64,000 nt of DNA from the NCBI RefSeq assembly GCF_037977385.1, contig NZ_CP150277.1, forward strand, positions 2,643,001 to 2,707,000. Reading direction: 5' to 3'. The translations under genes and the position numbers were made by a program. Source of the DNA: Terribacillus sp. FSL K6-0262 (lineage in GTDB: Bacteria > Bacillota > Bacilli > Bacillales > Amphibacillaceae). The notes below the pieces were generated by a model. That model was not told the origin of the DNA, made no database searches, and worked only from the letters and a program-made list of their open reading frames with translations. Positions 36,197 through 44,110 of the stretch are shown here, one piece after another. Positions within the stretch are counted from its first letter, which is position 1, and the number at the start of each line of letters is the position of its first letter.

Positions 36197-36613
36197 TTAG
36201 CGATTGTGACACGTCGGGCAAAGTCCATAAAGCTCGAATGCGTGTGTATTTATATGATAATCCGCCAATTCATCTGTGTAAACCGGCAGCGGACATTTTT
36301 GGAGCGGCTTGGTCAGCCCGCAGCTTTCGCAGATGAAATGATGGTGATGCGTGCCGCTTTTACAAGCGATCTTGAAGAGTTTCTCCCCGTTTTTCTCGCG
36401 GGTCTCCAGCAGCCCAAGCTGTTCGAAAAGGCGGAGGTTTCGGTAAATCGTATCCAAACTGATGCCCTTATAGCTGGTTTCCATGAACGCAAGCAGGGCC
36501 TTTGCACTTCGATACCCTTGGGCATGAATGAAATAAGATAGAATATCCGCGCGTTTATCCGTATATTTATGACCATTTTCTTTCAGGATGGCAATGCCTT
36601 CGTCCACTTGCAT
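36197..36613 (-). CDS. zur: Zinc uptake regulator Zur (Fur family)
   Basis: 138 residues with the Fur winged helix (GHKYTDKRADILSYF; GISLDTIYRNLRLFEQLGLLE) and two zinc-binding pairs, Cys95/Cys98 and Cys132/Cys135. The stretch THHHHFICESCG is typical of Zur. ATG 36613 lies one base past the znuB stop, and GGGGGT precedes it. With zinc it should repress the operon in which it lies, through the two tandem boxes upstream of znuC. In B. subtilis zur is separate from the importer genes. Confidence 0.93.
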   Translation of the reverse strand: MQVDEGIAILKENGHKYTDKRADILSYFIHAQGYRSAKALLAFMETSYKGISLDTIYRNLRLFEQLGLLETREKNGEKLFKIACKSGTHHHHFICESCGLTKPLQKCPLPVYTDELADYHINTHAFELYGLCPTCHNR

Positions 36614-36614
36614 A

Positions 36615-37481
36615 TTAGGAACCCCCTTTCTCGAATGCAGTTTTTCGTTTGTTCGCAAGCAGCAGCTTTTGAACGATGAAACTCAACAGAAGGATAAGGA
36701 TCGATACGACAACGATGGTACCTCCGGGCGGTATCTCGAAGTAATAGCCGGAGAACAATCCTACAATGACAGATGTCTCACCGAAGAGGATTGCAAGTAT
36801 CATTGCCTGTTTGAATCCTTTGGCCAGACGGATGGCTGCTGCGACAGGAATGGTCATCAAGGCGCTTACGAGCAGCACGCCGACGATGCGGATGCTCGCT
36901 GCGATGACAAGGGCAGTCAGCAGCATGAAAATGAAGTGGATCACTTTTGCATGCAAGCCGCTGACACGTGCATGCTCTTCATCAAAGGAGAGCACGAGCA
37001 GCTGTTTGTAAAGGACGCCGATCACCAGCAAAACAATGATGGAAATGATGATGATGACTTGCAGATCGTCACTGCTGACAGCTGATACAGAGCCGAATAA
37101 ATAAGAAAACAAATCGGTCGTGAAGCCATTTGCCAGTGAAATGAAGATGACGCTCAATCCGACTCCGCCGGAAAGGATGATCGGGATGGCGATTTCCTGA
37201 AAATTACGGAACATACTGCGAAGCTTCTCGATCAACAAAGAAGCGACGACGGAAAATCCAAGACCTGCATAAAATGGTGATATCACAGGTGTTGCCAGCT
37301 TTTTTTCCATTAAGAGGCCGAAAGCAATCCCGGCCAGTGTCACATGGGATAAGGCGTCCGCAATCAAGGATAACCTGCGGACGACGATGAAGCAGCCCAG
37401 TAATGGGGCTATCAAGCCGATCAGCAGACCAGTATATAGTGTATTGCGTAAAAATTCGAATTGAAGGAAATCAGCAATCAT
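36615..37481 (-). CDS. znuB: Zinc ABC transporter permease ZnuB
   Basis: 288 residues with about eight hydrophobic segments. The ABC-3 family stretches NTLYTGLLIGLIAPLLGCFIVVRRLSLIADALSHVTLAGIAFG and VGVLLVSALMTIPVAAA are present. It overlaps znuC by four bases. No znuA-type binding-protein gene is in the operon; it must lie elsewhere. Confidence 0.92.
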   Translation of the reverse strand: MIADFLQFEFLRNTLYTGLLIGLIAPLLGCFIVVRRLSLIADALSHVTLAGIAFGLLMEKKLATPVISPFYAGLGFSVVASLLIEKLRSMFRNFQEIAIPIILSGGVGLSVIFISLANGFTTDLFSYLFGSVSAVSSDDLQVIIIISIIVLLVIGVLYKQLLVLSFDEEHARVSGLHAKVIHFIFMLLTALVIAASIRIVGVLLVSALMTIPVAAAIRLAKGFKQAMILAILFGETSVIVGLFSGYYFEIPPGGTIVVVSILILLLSFIVQKLLLANKRKTAFEKGGS

Positions 37482-38206
37482 GCATGGATACCTCGCAATA
37501 CATGTAAGTCGGTTTCAGGCAAGCTGAATTGCTCGGGACTGCCTTCGTATCGGACTTGCTGATCCAAATAAACCAGTTTGGATGCGTAACGTGCAATTCC
37601 CTCCAAATCATGGGTGATCATCACAAGTGTCAGTCCGTTTTCATTATTCAACCGCTGCAGCAATTCATAAAAGCCTTTTACATTGGCATGATCGATCCCG
37701 ACTGTGGGTTCATCTAGGATGATCAATTCCGGCTGGCTTACGAGTGCCCTGGCGATGAACACACGCTGCTGCTGACCGCCGGATAGGCTGCTGATATTTT
37801 CATGCAGATAATCGCTCATATCCACCTGGGCCACTGCCTGTTTCACTGCAGCTCGGTGCTTAGCCGAAAATCTGCGGAAATAACCGATCTTCGGGGTGAG
37901 TCCCATTGCGACCACCTCAAAGACAGTAGCTGGGAAACCTTTATTGAAGGCATTTGCTTTTTGCGATACAAAGCTTACTTTATTCCAGTCCTTGAAAGAG
38001 GGGACAGGCTGTCCGAAGAGCTGGATGGAGCCCTTATTTGGCTGAAGCAGTCCGAGTGCAAGCTTGATCAGCGTTGTTTTGCCTCCGCCGTTCGGACCGA
38101 TCAAACCAAGGAAGTCCCCCCTTTCGACTTGTAAGGATACCTCGCGCAAAGCGGCTTTTTGTTCATAGGAAAAATTAATCTTGTCTATTTGAAGGATAGA
38201 TGTCAT
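37478..38206 (-). CDS. znuC: Zinc ABC transporter ATP-binding protein ZnuC
   Basis: 242 residues. Walker A GPNGGGKTT (37-45), signature LSGGQQQRVFIARAL, Walker B LIILDEPTVGID and the LVMITHDLEG histidine are all present. First gene of znuC-znuB-zur-tautomerase. Assignment to zinc rests on the Zur gene and Zur boxes. Confidence 0.92.
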   Translation of the reverse strand: MTSILQIDKINFSYEQKAALREVSLQVERGDFLGLIGPNGGGKTTLIKLALGLLQPNKGSIQLFGQPVPSFKDWNKVSFVSQKANAFNKGFPATVFEVVAMGLTPKIGYFRRFSAKHRAAVKQAVAQVDMSDYLHENISSLSGGQQQRVFIARALVSQPELIILDEPTVGIDHANVKGFYELLQRLNNENGLTLVMITHDLEGIARYASKLVYLDQQVRYEGSPEQFSLPETDLHVLRGIHA

Positions 38207-38251
38207 ATTCTATCACCTTTCTATTCACGTACTCTTTCACAAGGAATTATT

Positions 38252-38272
38252 CTATCGTAATCATTTCGATTT
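38252..38272. promoter_or_regulatory. Zur box 1 upstream of znuC
   Basis: The 21-base site with core TCGTAATCATTTCGA (38255-38269) matches the B. subtilis Zur consensus AAATCGTAATNATTACGATTT at 17 or 18 of 20 defined positions. Confidence 0.8.
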
Positions 38273-38274
38273 GT

Positions 38275-38295
38275 AAATCATAATCGTTTCGATTT
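38275..38295. promoter_or_regulatory. Zur box 2 upstream of znuC
   Basis: The 21-base site with core TCATAATCGTTTCGA (38278-38292) matches the Zur consensus at 17 of 20 positions and lies two bases from box 1, one in tandem with the other. Confidence 0.7.
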
Positions 38296-38391
38296 ATTGA
38301 TGAATTTCTCTTTCATGCCACATGGAGCGATTTTTTTCTTGTCTGATAGATGCATTGGAGTGGTGATGAAAGAAAATGTCCTAACAGATAA

Positions 38392-38421
38392 AAAACCTCC
38401 GCACGAATTAGCGGAGGTTTT
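38392..38421 (-). terminator. Terminator of the marR-permease unit
   Basis: Stem AAAACCTCCGC/GCGGAGGTTTT immediately after the permease stop; read on the minus strand it ends in a T-run. Confidence 0.85.
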
Positions 38422-38424
38422 CGT

Positions 38425-39495
38425 TCATACTGCTGAAGCTGGCTCGTCTTTTTTGACGAATTGAACTGGCTGCTGTTTCTTCAGTGCCAATGCAAGGCAT
38501 GAAAGCAGGAAGGTGATGATCAATATCAATCCAAGATGAAGGATTGTCGAAGGTACACTTTGGCCTGCGTAGATGAGCTGACTGAAGCCCTGTACGCCAT
38601 TGGAAGCTGGCAGTGCTGCTCCTATCGCACGGAACACAGGAGACAATAGATCTGTCGGGATGATATTCCCTGCTGCCATCAGCTGGAACGGAATCATCGC
38701 AACATTGAACAGGGCGCCGGCATTGCCGAAAATAGCGAAGCTCATTTGGGTGAAGCTGATGCAGGCAAACACGACAAGCAGCTCGTAGCCCCATAGCTGC
38801 ATATAAGAAGCGGCGGTATCATTTGCAAAGTAGTGAATCGTAACGATGATTGTCGTAACGACAAGACCGACGATCAGTAAAAGAAGCTGTTTGTTCCAAA
38901 AGACTTGCCATTTACCGAACTTGCGGTTCACGATTTGCGTGACGATGTTCATTTGGATATTCATTGTCATGAAAGCAATGAATACAATGAAGCCGAGAAT
39001 CATCGGAACCATGGAAGTGGCAAAGTTACCGATCGGATTTTCTTTGATGATTTCTGCTTGTACATTGGATCCTGCGATGGAAGCCGTCATTTGTCTGGCT
39101 GCATTTTCGGCTATCGACAGCGCGACTTGGGAATTGGAACTATTCATGTAAAACTGTAAGGATGTATCACCCTGCTTGGCCAAGCTTTCCGTGAACGCCT
39201 CTGGAATGACAATCAGCATCGCAATATCATTTTGATCAAGCTGTTCTTGCGCATCGTCATAGGAAGCAAGCTCTGCATCGAATGGCAGGCTGTCGATCAT
39301 TCGATCGGCCAATGCATCGGCCTGGGTGCCGTCCTCATTGACTATGGCAGCTTGCAGGCGATCCAGATGGTTGGTTGCATCATGATAGCCTGTCAGCCAA
39401 ATGATGGAAAAGAGTAATGGGACAATGATGGCAAAAGCGATGCCGACTTTCGTATTCGGGATCTTGAACATTTCCCGTAAAGGTTGTAAACGCAA
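38425..39495 (-). CDS. YhgE/Pip-like ABC-2-type membrane protein, MarR-linked
   Basis: 356 residues: one N-terminal membrane helix (KVGIAFAIIVPLLFSIIWLTGY), a long extracytoplasmic domain (about 40-165) and five hydrophobic segments at the C-terminus, the layout of YhgE/Pip and DUF3533-type exporters. No ATPase gene is beside it. TTG 39495 with GGAG eight bases upstream is the best start. The neighbouring MarR gene and shared operator sequences suggest drug- or stress-induced expression. Confidence 0.75.
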   Translation of the reverse strand: MRLQPLREMFKIPNTKVGIAFAIIVPLLFSIIWLTGYHDATNHLDRLQAAIVNEDGTQADALADRMIDSLPFDAELASYDDAQEQLDQNDIAMLIVIPEAFTESLAKQGDTSLQFYMNSSNSQVALSIAENAARQMTASIAGSNVQAEIIKENPIGNFATSMVPMILGFIVFIAFMTMNIQMNIVTQIVNRKFGKWQVFWNKQLLLLIVGLVVTTIIVTIHYFANDTAASYMQLWGYELLVVFACISFTQMSFAIFGNAGALFNVAMIPFQLMAAGNIIPTDLLSPVFRAIGAALPASNGVQGFSQLIYAGQSVPSTILHLGLILIITFLLSCLALALKKQQPVQFVKKDEPASAV

Positions 39496-39516
39496 ATTAA
39501 AAACTCCAATCTATAC

Positions 39517-39535
39517 TAGTTGCATGTGCATGTAT
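39517..39535. promoter_or_regulatory. MarR operator candidate ahead of the permease
   Basis: TAGTTGCATGTGCATGTAT in the 53-base gap between marR and the permease gene. It matches the site upstream of marR at 16 of 19 positions, with the imperfect palindrome TGCAnnTGCA in its centre. Confidence 0.65.
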
Positions 39536-39548
39536 TTAGTTAAAAAAA

Positions 39549-39971
39549 TCACTGCAAATTCTGATGCAGTCTGTGAATCAGAGTATGCAGCAATTCAATT
39601 TCACTTTGTTGGAAACCATTGTATGCATGTTTTTCGACTTCTTCTATCCTTGGTTTGATAAGCTGGACCAGCTCCCGGCCTTCACCCGTGATCTGCAAGC
39701 GGATCGCCCTGCGATCATGCGGATCATGACCTCGTATCACCAGGTTCTTCTTGGCGAGCTTATCAATGATCTTCGTCACCGTCGTCTGTTCTCTCTCTGT
39801 CAGTTCGGCAAGCTCTTTTTGTGTGATATCATCCTGCTTGTCCAATTCCGCTATCAGGGAGAATTGCTCGGGTGTCAGTTCGAACTGCTGGAGCATGCGG
39901 GAGGTCTCCCGTTTCAAGGATAGGTAAGTCCTGGATAAAATCAATCCCAACTCGTCCTGTGTCCTGCTCAT
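39549..39971 (-). CDS. MarR-family transcriptional regulator
   Basis: 140 residues with the MarR winged helix: LTPEQFSLIAELDKQDDITQKELAELTEREQTTVTKIIDKLAKKNLVIRG, followed by the wing motif DPHDRRAIRLQIT. It is upstream of and collinear with the permease gene. Two near-identical palindromic sites, one before each gene, imply that it represses itself and the permease. The ligand is unknown. Confidence 0.9.
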   Translation of the reverse strand: MSRTQDELGLILSRTYLSLKRETSRMLQQFELTPEQFSLIAELDKQDDITQKELAELTEREQTTVTKIIDKLAKKNLVIRGHDPHDRRAIRLQITGEGRELVQLIKPRIEEVEKHAYNGFQQSEIELLHTLIHRLHQNLQ

Positions 39972-39988
39972 GATTTGCTCCCTTCAAA

Positions 39989-40007
39989 TAGTTGCACATG
40001 CAAGTAT
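39989..40007. promoter_or_regulatory. MarR operator candidate ahead of marR
   Basis: TAGTTGCACATGCAAGTAT, containing the palindrome TTGCACATGCAA, 18 bases upstream of the marR start. Confidence 0.65.
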
Positions 40008-40088
40008 ATTACAGGATGGAACTCCGTCCGTCAATAATTTTTTAGGTTCAATGAAAGAGGACAACCAGCAGCTGATTGTCCATCTGTC

Positions 40089-40412
40089 TCATGTATAAGG
40101 AAGTTCCTGGCGTGTCTTGCTGAATTGCTGATAGGCTTGATCCACCTTTTGCTGCGCGGCTTGTTCCAGGCTGTACCAGCCGTGCTGGAACATCAAGTTA
40201 TACAGATTGCGCTGGGCATCCTGTGCTTCCTTGAAAATGCGAGCCGCTGTTTCATAAAGCGATTGATTGCTCATTTCATTAAGTGCAGTACTATACGAAG
40301 CTGTCATATACTTTTCGGTTGCAAGCAAATCAGTCACATGATCCCGGTCATTCATATCCTGCGTCGTCGGTACAGTCGTTTGCGGATTCTGTATCTTCTG
40401 GTTCTCTGGCAT
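40089..40412 (-). CDS. CotF-family spore coat protein (YraD-like)
   Basis: 107 residues with the CotF helical domain: DRDHVTDLLATEKYMTASYSTALNEMSNQSLYETAARIFKEAQDAQ followed by LYNLMFQHGWYSLE. The Pro/Gln-rich N-terminus is usual. It follows a smaller related gene 17 bases upstream, and both probably belong to one sporulation-time transcript. Confidence 0.82.
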   Translation of the reverse strand: MPENQKIQNPQTTVPTTQDMNDRDHVTDLLATEKYMTASYSTALNEMSNQSLYETAARIFKEAQDAQRNLYNLMFQHGWYSLEQAAQQKVDQAYQQFSKTRQELPYT

Positions 40413-40428
40413 GGTGCTCCCTCCTTCC

Positions 40429-40668
40429 TTAATTGAGCGGTTTCGTCTTCAAATGCTCCAGTAGCATGTCATAATGGCGCTGGTGCATCTGGCCGACAGT
40501 ATGCAAGGCTTCCTGGGCATCTGTAAGCTGTACTTCCCTGGCAGCATGCTGTGCTTTCTTGGCGGCATTCAGATTCCAATTGAGCATATCGGCCAAGTAC
40601 AGCAAGTCCTTTTCGGAAATCATCTCCGGCGGCTGCAGCATGACATCGTGTGTATTTCCTGCTGGCAT
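40429..40668 (-). CDS. Small coat-type spore protein (YraE/YraG-like)
   Basis: 79 residues (MPAGNTHDVMLQPPEMISEK...) with a two-helix hairpin, LLYLADMLNWNLNAAKKAQHAA and HTVGQMHQRHYDMLLEHL. This pattern is that of the short partner proteins encoded next to CotF-domain proteins in B. subtilis (yraDEFG). GGAGGGA precedes the ATG. Role in the coat is inferred from the neighbour. Confidence 0.7.
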   Translation of the reverse strand: MPAGNTHDVMLQPPEMISEKDLLYLADMLNWNLNAAKKAQHAAREVQLTDAQEALHTVGQMHQRHYDMLLEHLKTKPLN

Positions 40669-40745
40669 GGGATCCCTCCTTTTTCCTTTCTATCGTGCCC
40701 GGGATCCATTCGTTTATTCTGTGCAAATGTTGCATAGGACTATGC

Positions 40746-40751
40746 TAAAAT
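40746..40751 (+). promoter_or_regulatory. Extended -10 element of the ArsC/Spx-like gene
   Basis: TGCTAAAAT, with TAAAAT at 40746-40751 and the TGn extension, about 25 bases before the start codon. Confidence 0.45.
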
Positions 40752-40776
40752 AACAGTATGAAAGGAAGGGGATTAC

Positions 40777-41136
40777 ATGTTCCGATTTTATTGGTACCCG
40801 AATTGCAGCACATGCAAAAACGCAAAAAAATGGCTGGATGCGAATGGGATATCGTATGAAGCAATACATATCGTCGAGACTCCGCCAAGTCCTGAAGTGC
40901 TGCAGGAAGCAGCGGACAAAAGCGGCCTGCCGCTTACCAAACTGTTCAATACGAGCGGGAAAGTCTATCGCGAGGGCGGCTATAAGGAGAAAATCAAAGG
41001 TGCCGATGACGCCCAGCTCAAGGCATGGCTGTCTGAAAACGGTATGCTGATCAAGCGTCCGCTTTTGATAGGGGAGGATGCGGCTGCTGTCGGTTTCAAG
41101 CCGGAAATGTACGAGAGTGTGACTGCCGCGAATTAA
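40777..41136 (+). CDS. yusI: ArsC/Spx-family thioredoxin-fold protein (YusI-like)
   Basis: 119 residues with the CSTC motif (Cys10, Cys13) in WYPNCSTCKNAKKWL and the late stretch LIKRPLLIGEDAAAVGF typical of ArsC-like proteins of the YffB/YusI group. It lacks features needed for RNA-polymerase binding that define Spx, so a redox role is more likely, but the substrate is unknown. Next to gcvH as in B. subtilis. Confidence 0.85.
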   Translation: MFRFYWYPNCSTCKNAKKWLDANGISYEAIHIVETPPSPEVLQEAADKSGLPLTKLFNTSGKVYREGGYKEKIKGADDAQLKAWLSENGMLIKRPLLIGEDAAAVGFKPEMYESVTAAN

Positions 41137-41219
41137 GCTGAATCGGTGGTAATTTTATCTATTACCTCTTATAGTAAATATGTTAGCTATTCTTGTAGAA
41201 AATAGGTGGAGGAATAAAA

Positions 41220-41609
41220 ATGAGCAACTTACCGAAAGATCTACGTTACACGGAAGAACATGAATGGATCAAAAAAGAAGAAGGCAATCAGTACCGGATC
41301 GGCATAACCGACTTCGCCCAGGATGAACTCGGGGATATCGTATTCGTGGAACTGCCATCCGTTGGTGATGAATTGAAAGCGGACGAGCCATTCGGCAGCG
41401 TCGAATCTGTCAAAACAGTATCCGAGCTGTATGCTCCGATCAGCGGTAAAGTCGTGGCTGTGAACGAAGACTTGGACGACAGCCCCGAATTTGTAAATGA
41501 ATCCCCATACGAGAAGGCATGGATGATCGTGGTGGAAGCAGACGATGAAGCAGCTTATGAAAGCCTGCTTTCGGTAGAGGATTACGAAGGAAGAATCAAA
41601 GAGGATTAA
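41220..41609 (+). CDS. gcvH: Glycine cleavage system H protein
   Basis: 129 residues. The lipoyl-lysine is Lys65 in [10 protein letters not shown], inside a complete lipoyl domain (EHEWI...[19 protein letters not shown]). Besides carrying the aminomethyl group in glycine cleavage, GcvH is the hub of lipoate transfer in bacilli. The other gcv genes are not in the window. GGTGGAGG precedes the ATG. Confidence 0.97.
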   Translation: MSNLPKDLRYTEEHEWIKKEEGNQYRIGITDFAQDELGDIVFVELPSVGDELKADEPFGSVESVKTVSELYAPISGKVVAVNEDLDDSPEFVNESPYEKAWMIVVEADDEAAYESLLSVEDYEGRIKED

Positions 41610-41741
41610 TTTTTGCTGCCCTTGTTGGCAAGGGCAGCGGTTTCTTTTCATATACTATGGCAAGCGTCATTGCTAAGCTGCCTTTATTCGGAGCACGGGC
41701 AAGGAAGCAATCAAATATCGATCAGAATAGGTGATGCCAGT

Positions 41742-42092
41742 ATGGGTGATGAAGAAAAGGTCATTATTGTGGAAGGACGCTCGGATAAAGAGCAGATAAA
41801 GAAGATCATCGATGAGGAAGTGACGATCATCTGCACCAATGGAACATTGGGCATCGAGCGGCTGGAACAGCTTTTGTATGACTATGACTTGGATCACAAG
41901 CAAGTATATATCATGGTGGATGAGGACAGCGCCGGACATAAGCTGAGGAAACAGCTTGCCAGAGAGCTTCCGCATGCCCAGCATATTTACGTAGACAGAA
42001 CCTATCGAGAGGTAGCGGCGACCCCGGCACCTGAATTGGCCACGGCCCTGCTTAGCCGAAGTATCATGGTGCATCCATTCTTCCTCGCCTGA
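41742..42092 (+). CDS. yusF: Toprim-domain protein (YusF-like)
   Basis: 116 residues forming a stand-alone Toprim fold: VIIVEGRSDKEQIKK with the catalytic-type Glu, then YIMVDEDSAGHKLRKQL with the DxD pair. Such small Toprim proteins are related to RNase M5/primase metal-binding domains; activity is unknown. ATG 41742 follows AGGTGA. Its position between gcvH and a thioredoxin gene is conserved with B. subtilis. Confidence 0.88.
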   Translation: MGDEEKVIIVEGRSDKEQIKKIIDEEVTIICTNGTLGIERLEQLLYDYDLDHKQVYIMVDEDSAGHKLRKQLARELPHAQHIYVDRTYREVAATPAPELATALLSRSIMVHPFFLA

Positions 42093-42107
42093 TGAAAGAA
42101 GGGATGA

Positions 42108-42410
42108 ATTATCAACGTCATCGAAAAAGAGGTCCGGGAAGTCATTCGGCAGGAACAGGCAAGGATATTTGTGCATACACCGTTCTGCGGCACATGCCAG
42201 CTTGCCGAGAAAATGCTCCTGACAGTGGAGACTTTGACGGGCCAGGAATATTATCATAAACTGAACGCCTCCCTATTTCCGGATTTCATGCAGGAATATC
42301 GGATTGAGAGCGTACCTTGTCTGATTGTCTTTGAACAAGGGGAAGTTCAGGAGAAAATATATGCGTTTCATTCTGTCCAGCATATGCTGGCAAAAACGCT
42401 GGGTGAATAA
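42108..42410 (+). CDS. yusE: Thioredoxin-like protein (YusE-like), apparent ATT start
   Basis: About 100 residues. The HTPFCGTCQLAEKML motif gives the redox pair CGTC; SVPCLIVFEQGEVQEKIYAF holds the cis-proline. No ATG, GTG or TTG is found in frame between the stop at 42105 and GTG 42171, which would cut off the first beta strand. ATT 42108, preceded by AGAAGGGA, gives MINVIEKEVREVIRQEQ and aligns with YusE, so it is the likeliest start. A sequence error near ATG 42104, which is in another frame, would be the alternative. Confidence 0.72.
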   Translation: MINVIEKEVREVIRQEQARIFVHTPFCGTCQLAEKMLLTVETLTGQEYYHKLNASLFPDFMQEYRIESVPCLIVFEQGEVQEKIYAFHSVQHMLAKTLGE

Positions 42411-42438
42411 AACAGCTTTCCAATTGGAAAGCTGTTTT
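42409..42438 (+). terminator. Terminator of the gcvH-yusF-yusE group
   Basis: Stem AAAACAGCTTTCC/GGAAAGCTGTTTT with loop AATT and a T-run. Confidence 0.9.
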
Positions 42439-42493
42439 TTCTTGCAGGAATTCGGAGGGCACGGAGCCAAATACAAAGCAGGGGGGATGAAGG

Positions 42494-42823
42494 ATGATCA
42501 TGGAAGAAATGGAAAAGCTCAAACGGCAAATCGAGGCAAGGGAGGATCTGCTGCCTTTATGCAATGACAAACGGCTGAAGGTCTTTATAGAATGGGAAGA
42601 TGATCATTTCGATTTGCATATTGATAGGAGCAGTCTGACGACGCCGGCCACGAAGCCTTATGGATTTCTGTATATCCGTACGGATGAGCGCACACTTCAT
42701 CAGCTTCTTGCGGGCCAAGTGCAGCTTCGCAGTTTATGCGACAGGCAGGTAGTGGAAGGGGATTATCAGCATATCCTTCTTATGGAAGCGCTTTTGTTCC
42801 TTGGAGCCCGTGGCAGTTTGTAA
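42494..42823 (+). CDS. yusD: SCP2-like small protein (YusD-like)
   Basis: 109 residues. The second half (YIRTDERTLHQLLAGQVQLRSLCDRQVVEGDYQHILLMEALL) follows the SCP2 sterol-carrier-like pattern of a helix, the L-L-x-G loop and an EGD turn. Its place between yusE and metN is that of B. subtilis yusD, which encodes an SCP2-domain protein. Ligand and role are unknown. Confidence 0.65.
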   Translation: MIMEEMEKLKRQIEAREDLLPLCNDKRLKVFIEWEDDHFDLHIDRSSLTTPATKPYGFLYIRTDERTLHQLLAGQVQLRSLCDRQVVEGDYQHILLMEALLFLGARGSL

Positions 42824-42829
42824 TATATG

Positions 42830-42858
42830 TTGACAGAACTTTGTACTAGTGCTAAACT
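42830..42858 (+). promoter_or_regulatory. SigA promoter of metNPQ
   Basis: TTGACA (perfect), 17-base spacer, TAAACT (42853-42858), 25 bases ahead of the S-box. Confidence 0.85.
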
Positions 42859-42882
42859 CCTTTTTAGCAATCATATATAAAA

Positions 42883-43042
42883 CTCTTATCAAGAGTGGCG
42901 GAGGGACTGGCCCGATGAAGCCCGGCAACCACAGGTTTTCCTGTATGGTGCCAATTCCTGCAGGGAAACCTGTACAGATGAGAGAACAATTTTCGCAACC
43001 AAAAGCGTCTTTTTGTTCTCATGACAAAAAGACGCTTTTTTA
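42883..43042 (+). promoter_or_regulatory. SAM-I riboswitch (S-box) with terminator
   Basis: The aptamer runs from P1 CTCTTATCAAGAG (42883-42895) through GCGGAGGGACTGGCCCGATG and AAGCCCGGCAACC to the closing GATGAGAG near 42984; these are diagnostic S-box segments. A terminator AAAAGCGTCTTTTTGT/ACAAAAAGACGCTTTT (43001-43039) with T-run follows. AGAGAACA (42981-42988) can pair with TGTTCTC (43014-43020) to form the antiterminator. SAM binding should stop transcription of the methionine importer. Confidence 0.96.
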
Positions 43043-43087
43043 TGTTTTTTATGTTTGCAGAGCAACATGGGGAAGGAGGAGCGGATA

Positions 43088-44110
43088 TTGATTACCATCA
43101 AGAACCTCTCCAAAATATATCGTACGAAAAAACAGAATATTACAGCGGTTGATCAGCTTGACTTGACGATCGAGTCGGGTGAAATCTTTGGTGTGATCGG
43201 GTACAGCGGTGCTGGTAAAAGTACCTTCGTGCGCTTGCTGAACCGTCTGGAAGAACCGACAGCCGGTGAAATAATCATCAATGGCAAGGATATTGTAAAA
43301 CAGCGGAAAAACGAACTCCGGCTTGCCAGACAGGAAATCGGGATGATCTTCCAGCACTTCAATCTGCTATGGTCCCGTACGGTGCACCAAAACATCGCTT
43401 TTCCACTGGAAATAGCGGGCGTACCGAAAAAAGAAAGAAAAGCGAAGGTTGATCGATTGATTGAGCTTGTCGGTCTGAAAGGACGCGAAAATGCTTACCC
43501 ATCCCAATTAAGCGGCGGTCAGAAGCAGCGTGTCGGCATTGCGAGAGCACTGGCGAACGATCCGAAAGTACTGCTGTGTGATGAAGCGACATCTGCATTG
43601 GATCCGGAAACGACAGACAGCATCCTCGATCTGCTGGTGGACATCAACAAACGTCTCGGTTTGACGATCGTCATGATCACGCATGAAATGAATGTCATCC
43701 GTAAAATCTGCCATCGTGTTGCCGTAATGGATACCGGCAGGATCGTGGAGAAGGGTGATGCAGCGGAAGTGTTCCAAAATCCGCAGCAAGCGATCACGAA
43801 GCGTTTCGTCCAGCAATTGGATGGAAGCGAGCAATATGAATCCTTATCGGCGGCTGCGATGAAAGAAGGTTCAGGCACGATCGTGAAGCTTTCCTTCTCA
43901 GGGGACAATGTCAATCAGACAGTTGTCAGCCAGACCGCGAAGCAATTTGATGTGGACATCAATATCCTGCAGGGGAATGTACTGCAGACACAAACCGGCG
44001 CAGTCGGCAGCCTGTTCCTGCAGCTTGTGGGCAGTGAAGCGGAAGTGGAGAAGGCACTTGACTTCATCCGCGGGGCGAATGTGAAAGTGGAGGTGCAGGA
44101 ACTTGTTTGA
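43088..44110 (+). CDS. metN: Methionine ABC transporter ATP-binding protein MetN
   Basis: 340 residues from TTG 43088, which lies seven bases after GGAAGGAGGA. Walker A GYSGAGKST (38-46), signature LSGGQKQRVGIARAL and Walker B VLLCDEATSALD are present; the C-terminal NIL domain (about 265-340) is the methionine-sensing part. It overlaps metP by eight bases. SAM control through the upstream S-box agrees with methionine import. Confidence 0.96.
   Translation: MITIKNLSKIYRTKKQNITAVDQLDLTIESGEIFGVIGYSGAGKSTFVRLLNRLEEPTAGEIIINGKDIVKQRKNELRLARQEIGMIFQHFNLLWSRTVHQNIAFPLEIAGVPKKERKAKVDRLIELVGLKGRENAYPSQLSGGQKQRVGIARALANDPKVLLCDEATSALDPETTDSILDLLVDINKRLGLTIVMITHEMNVIRKICHRVAVMDTGRIVEKGDAAEVFQNPQQAITKRFVQQLDGSEQYESLSAAAMKEGSGTIVKLSFSGDNVNQTVVSQTAKQFDVDINILQGNVLQTQTGAVGSLFLQLVGSEAEVEKALDFIRGANVKVEVQELV

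Noticed and set aside
40777..41136. Spx, the RNA-polymerase-binding regulator
   Set aside because: The CxxC (CSTC) and ArsC-like end fit the YusI group better, and its neighbours gcvH and yusF match yusI.
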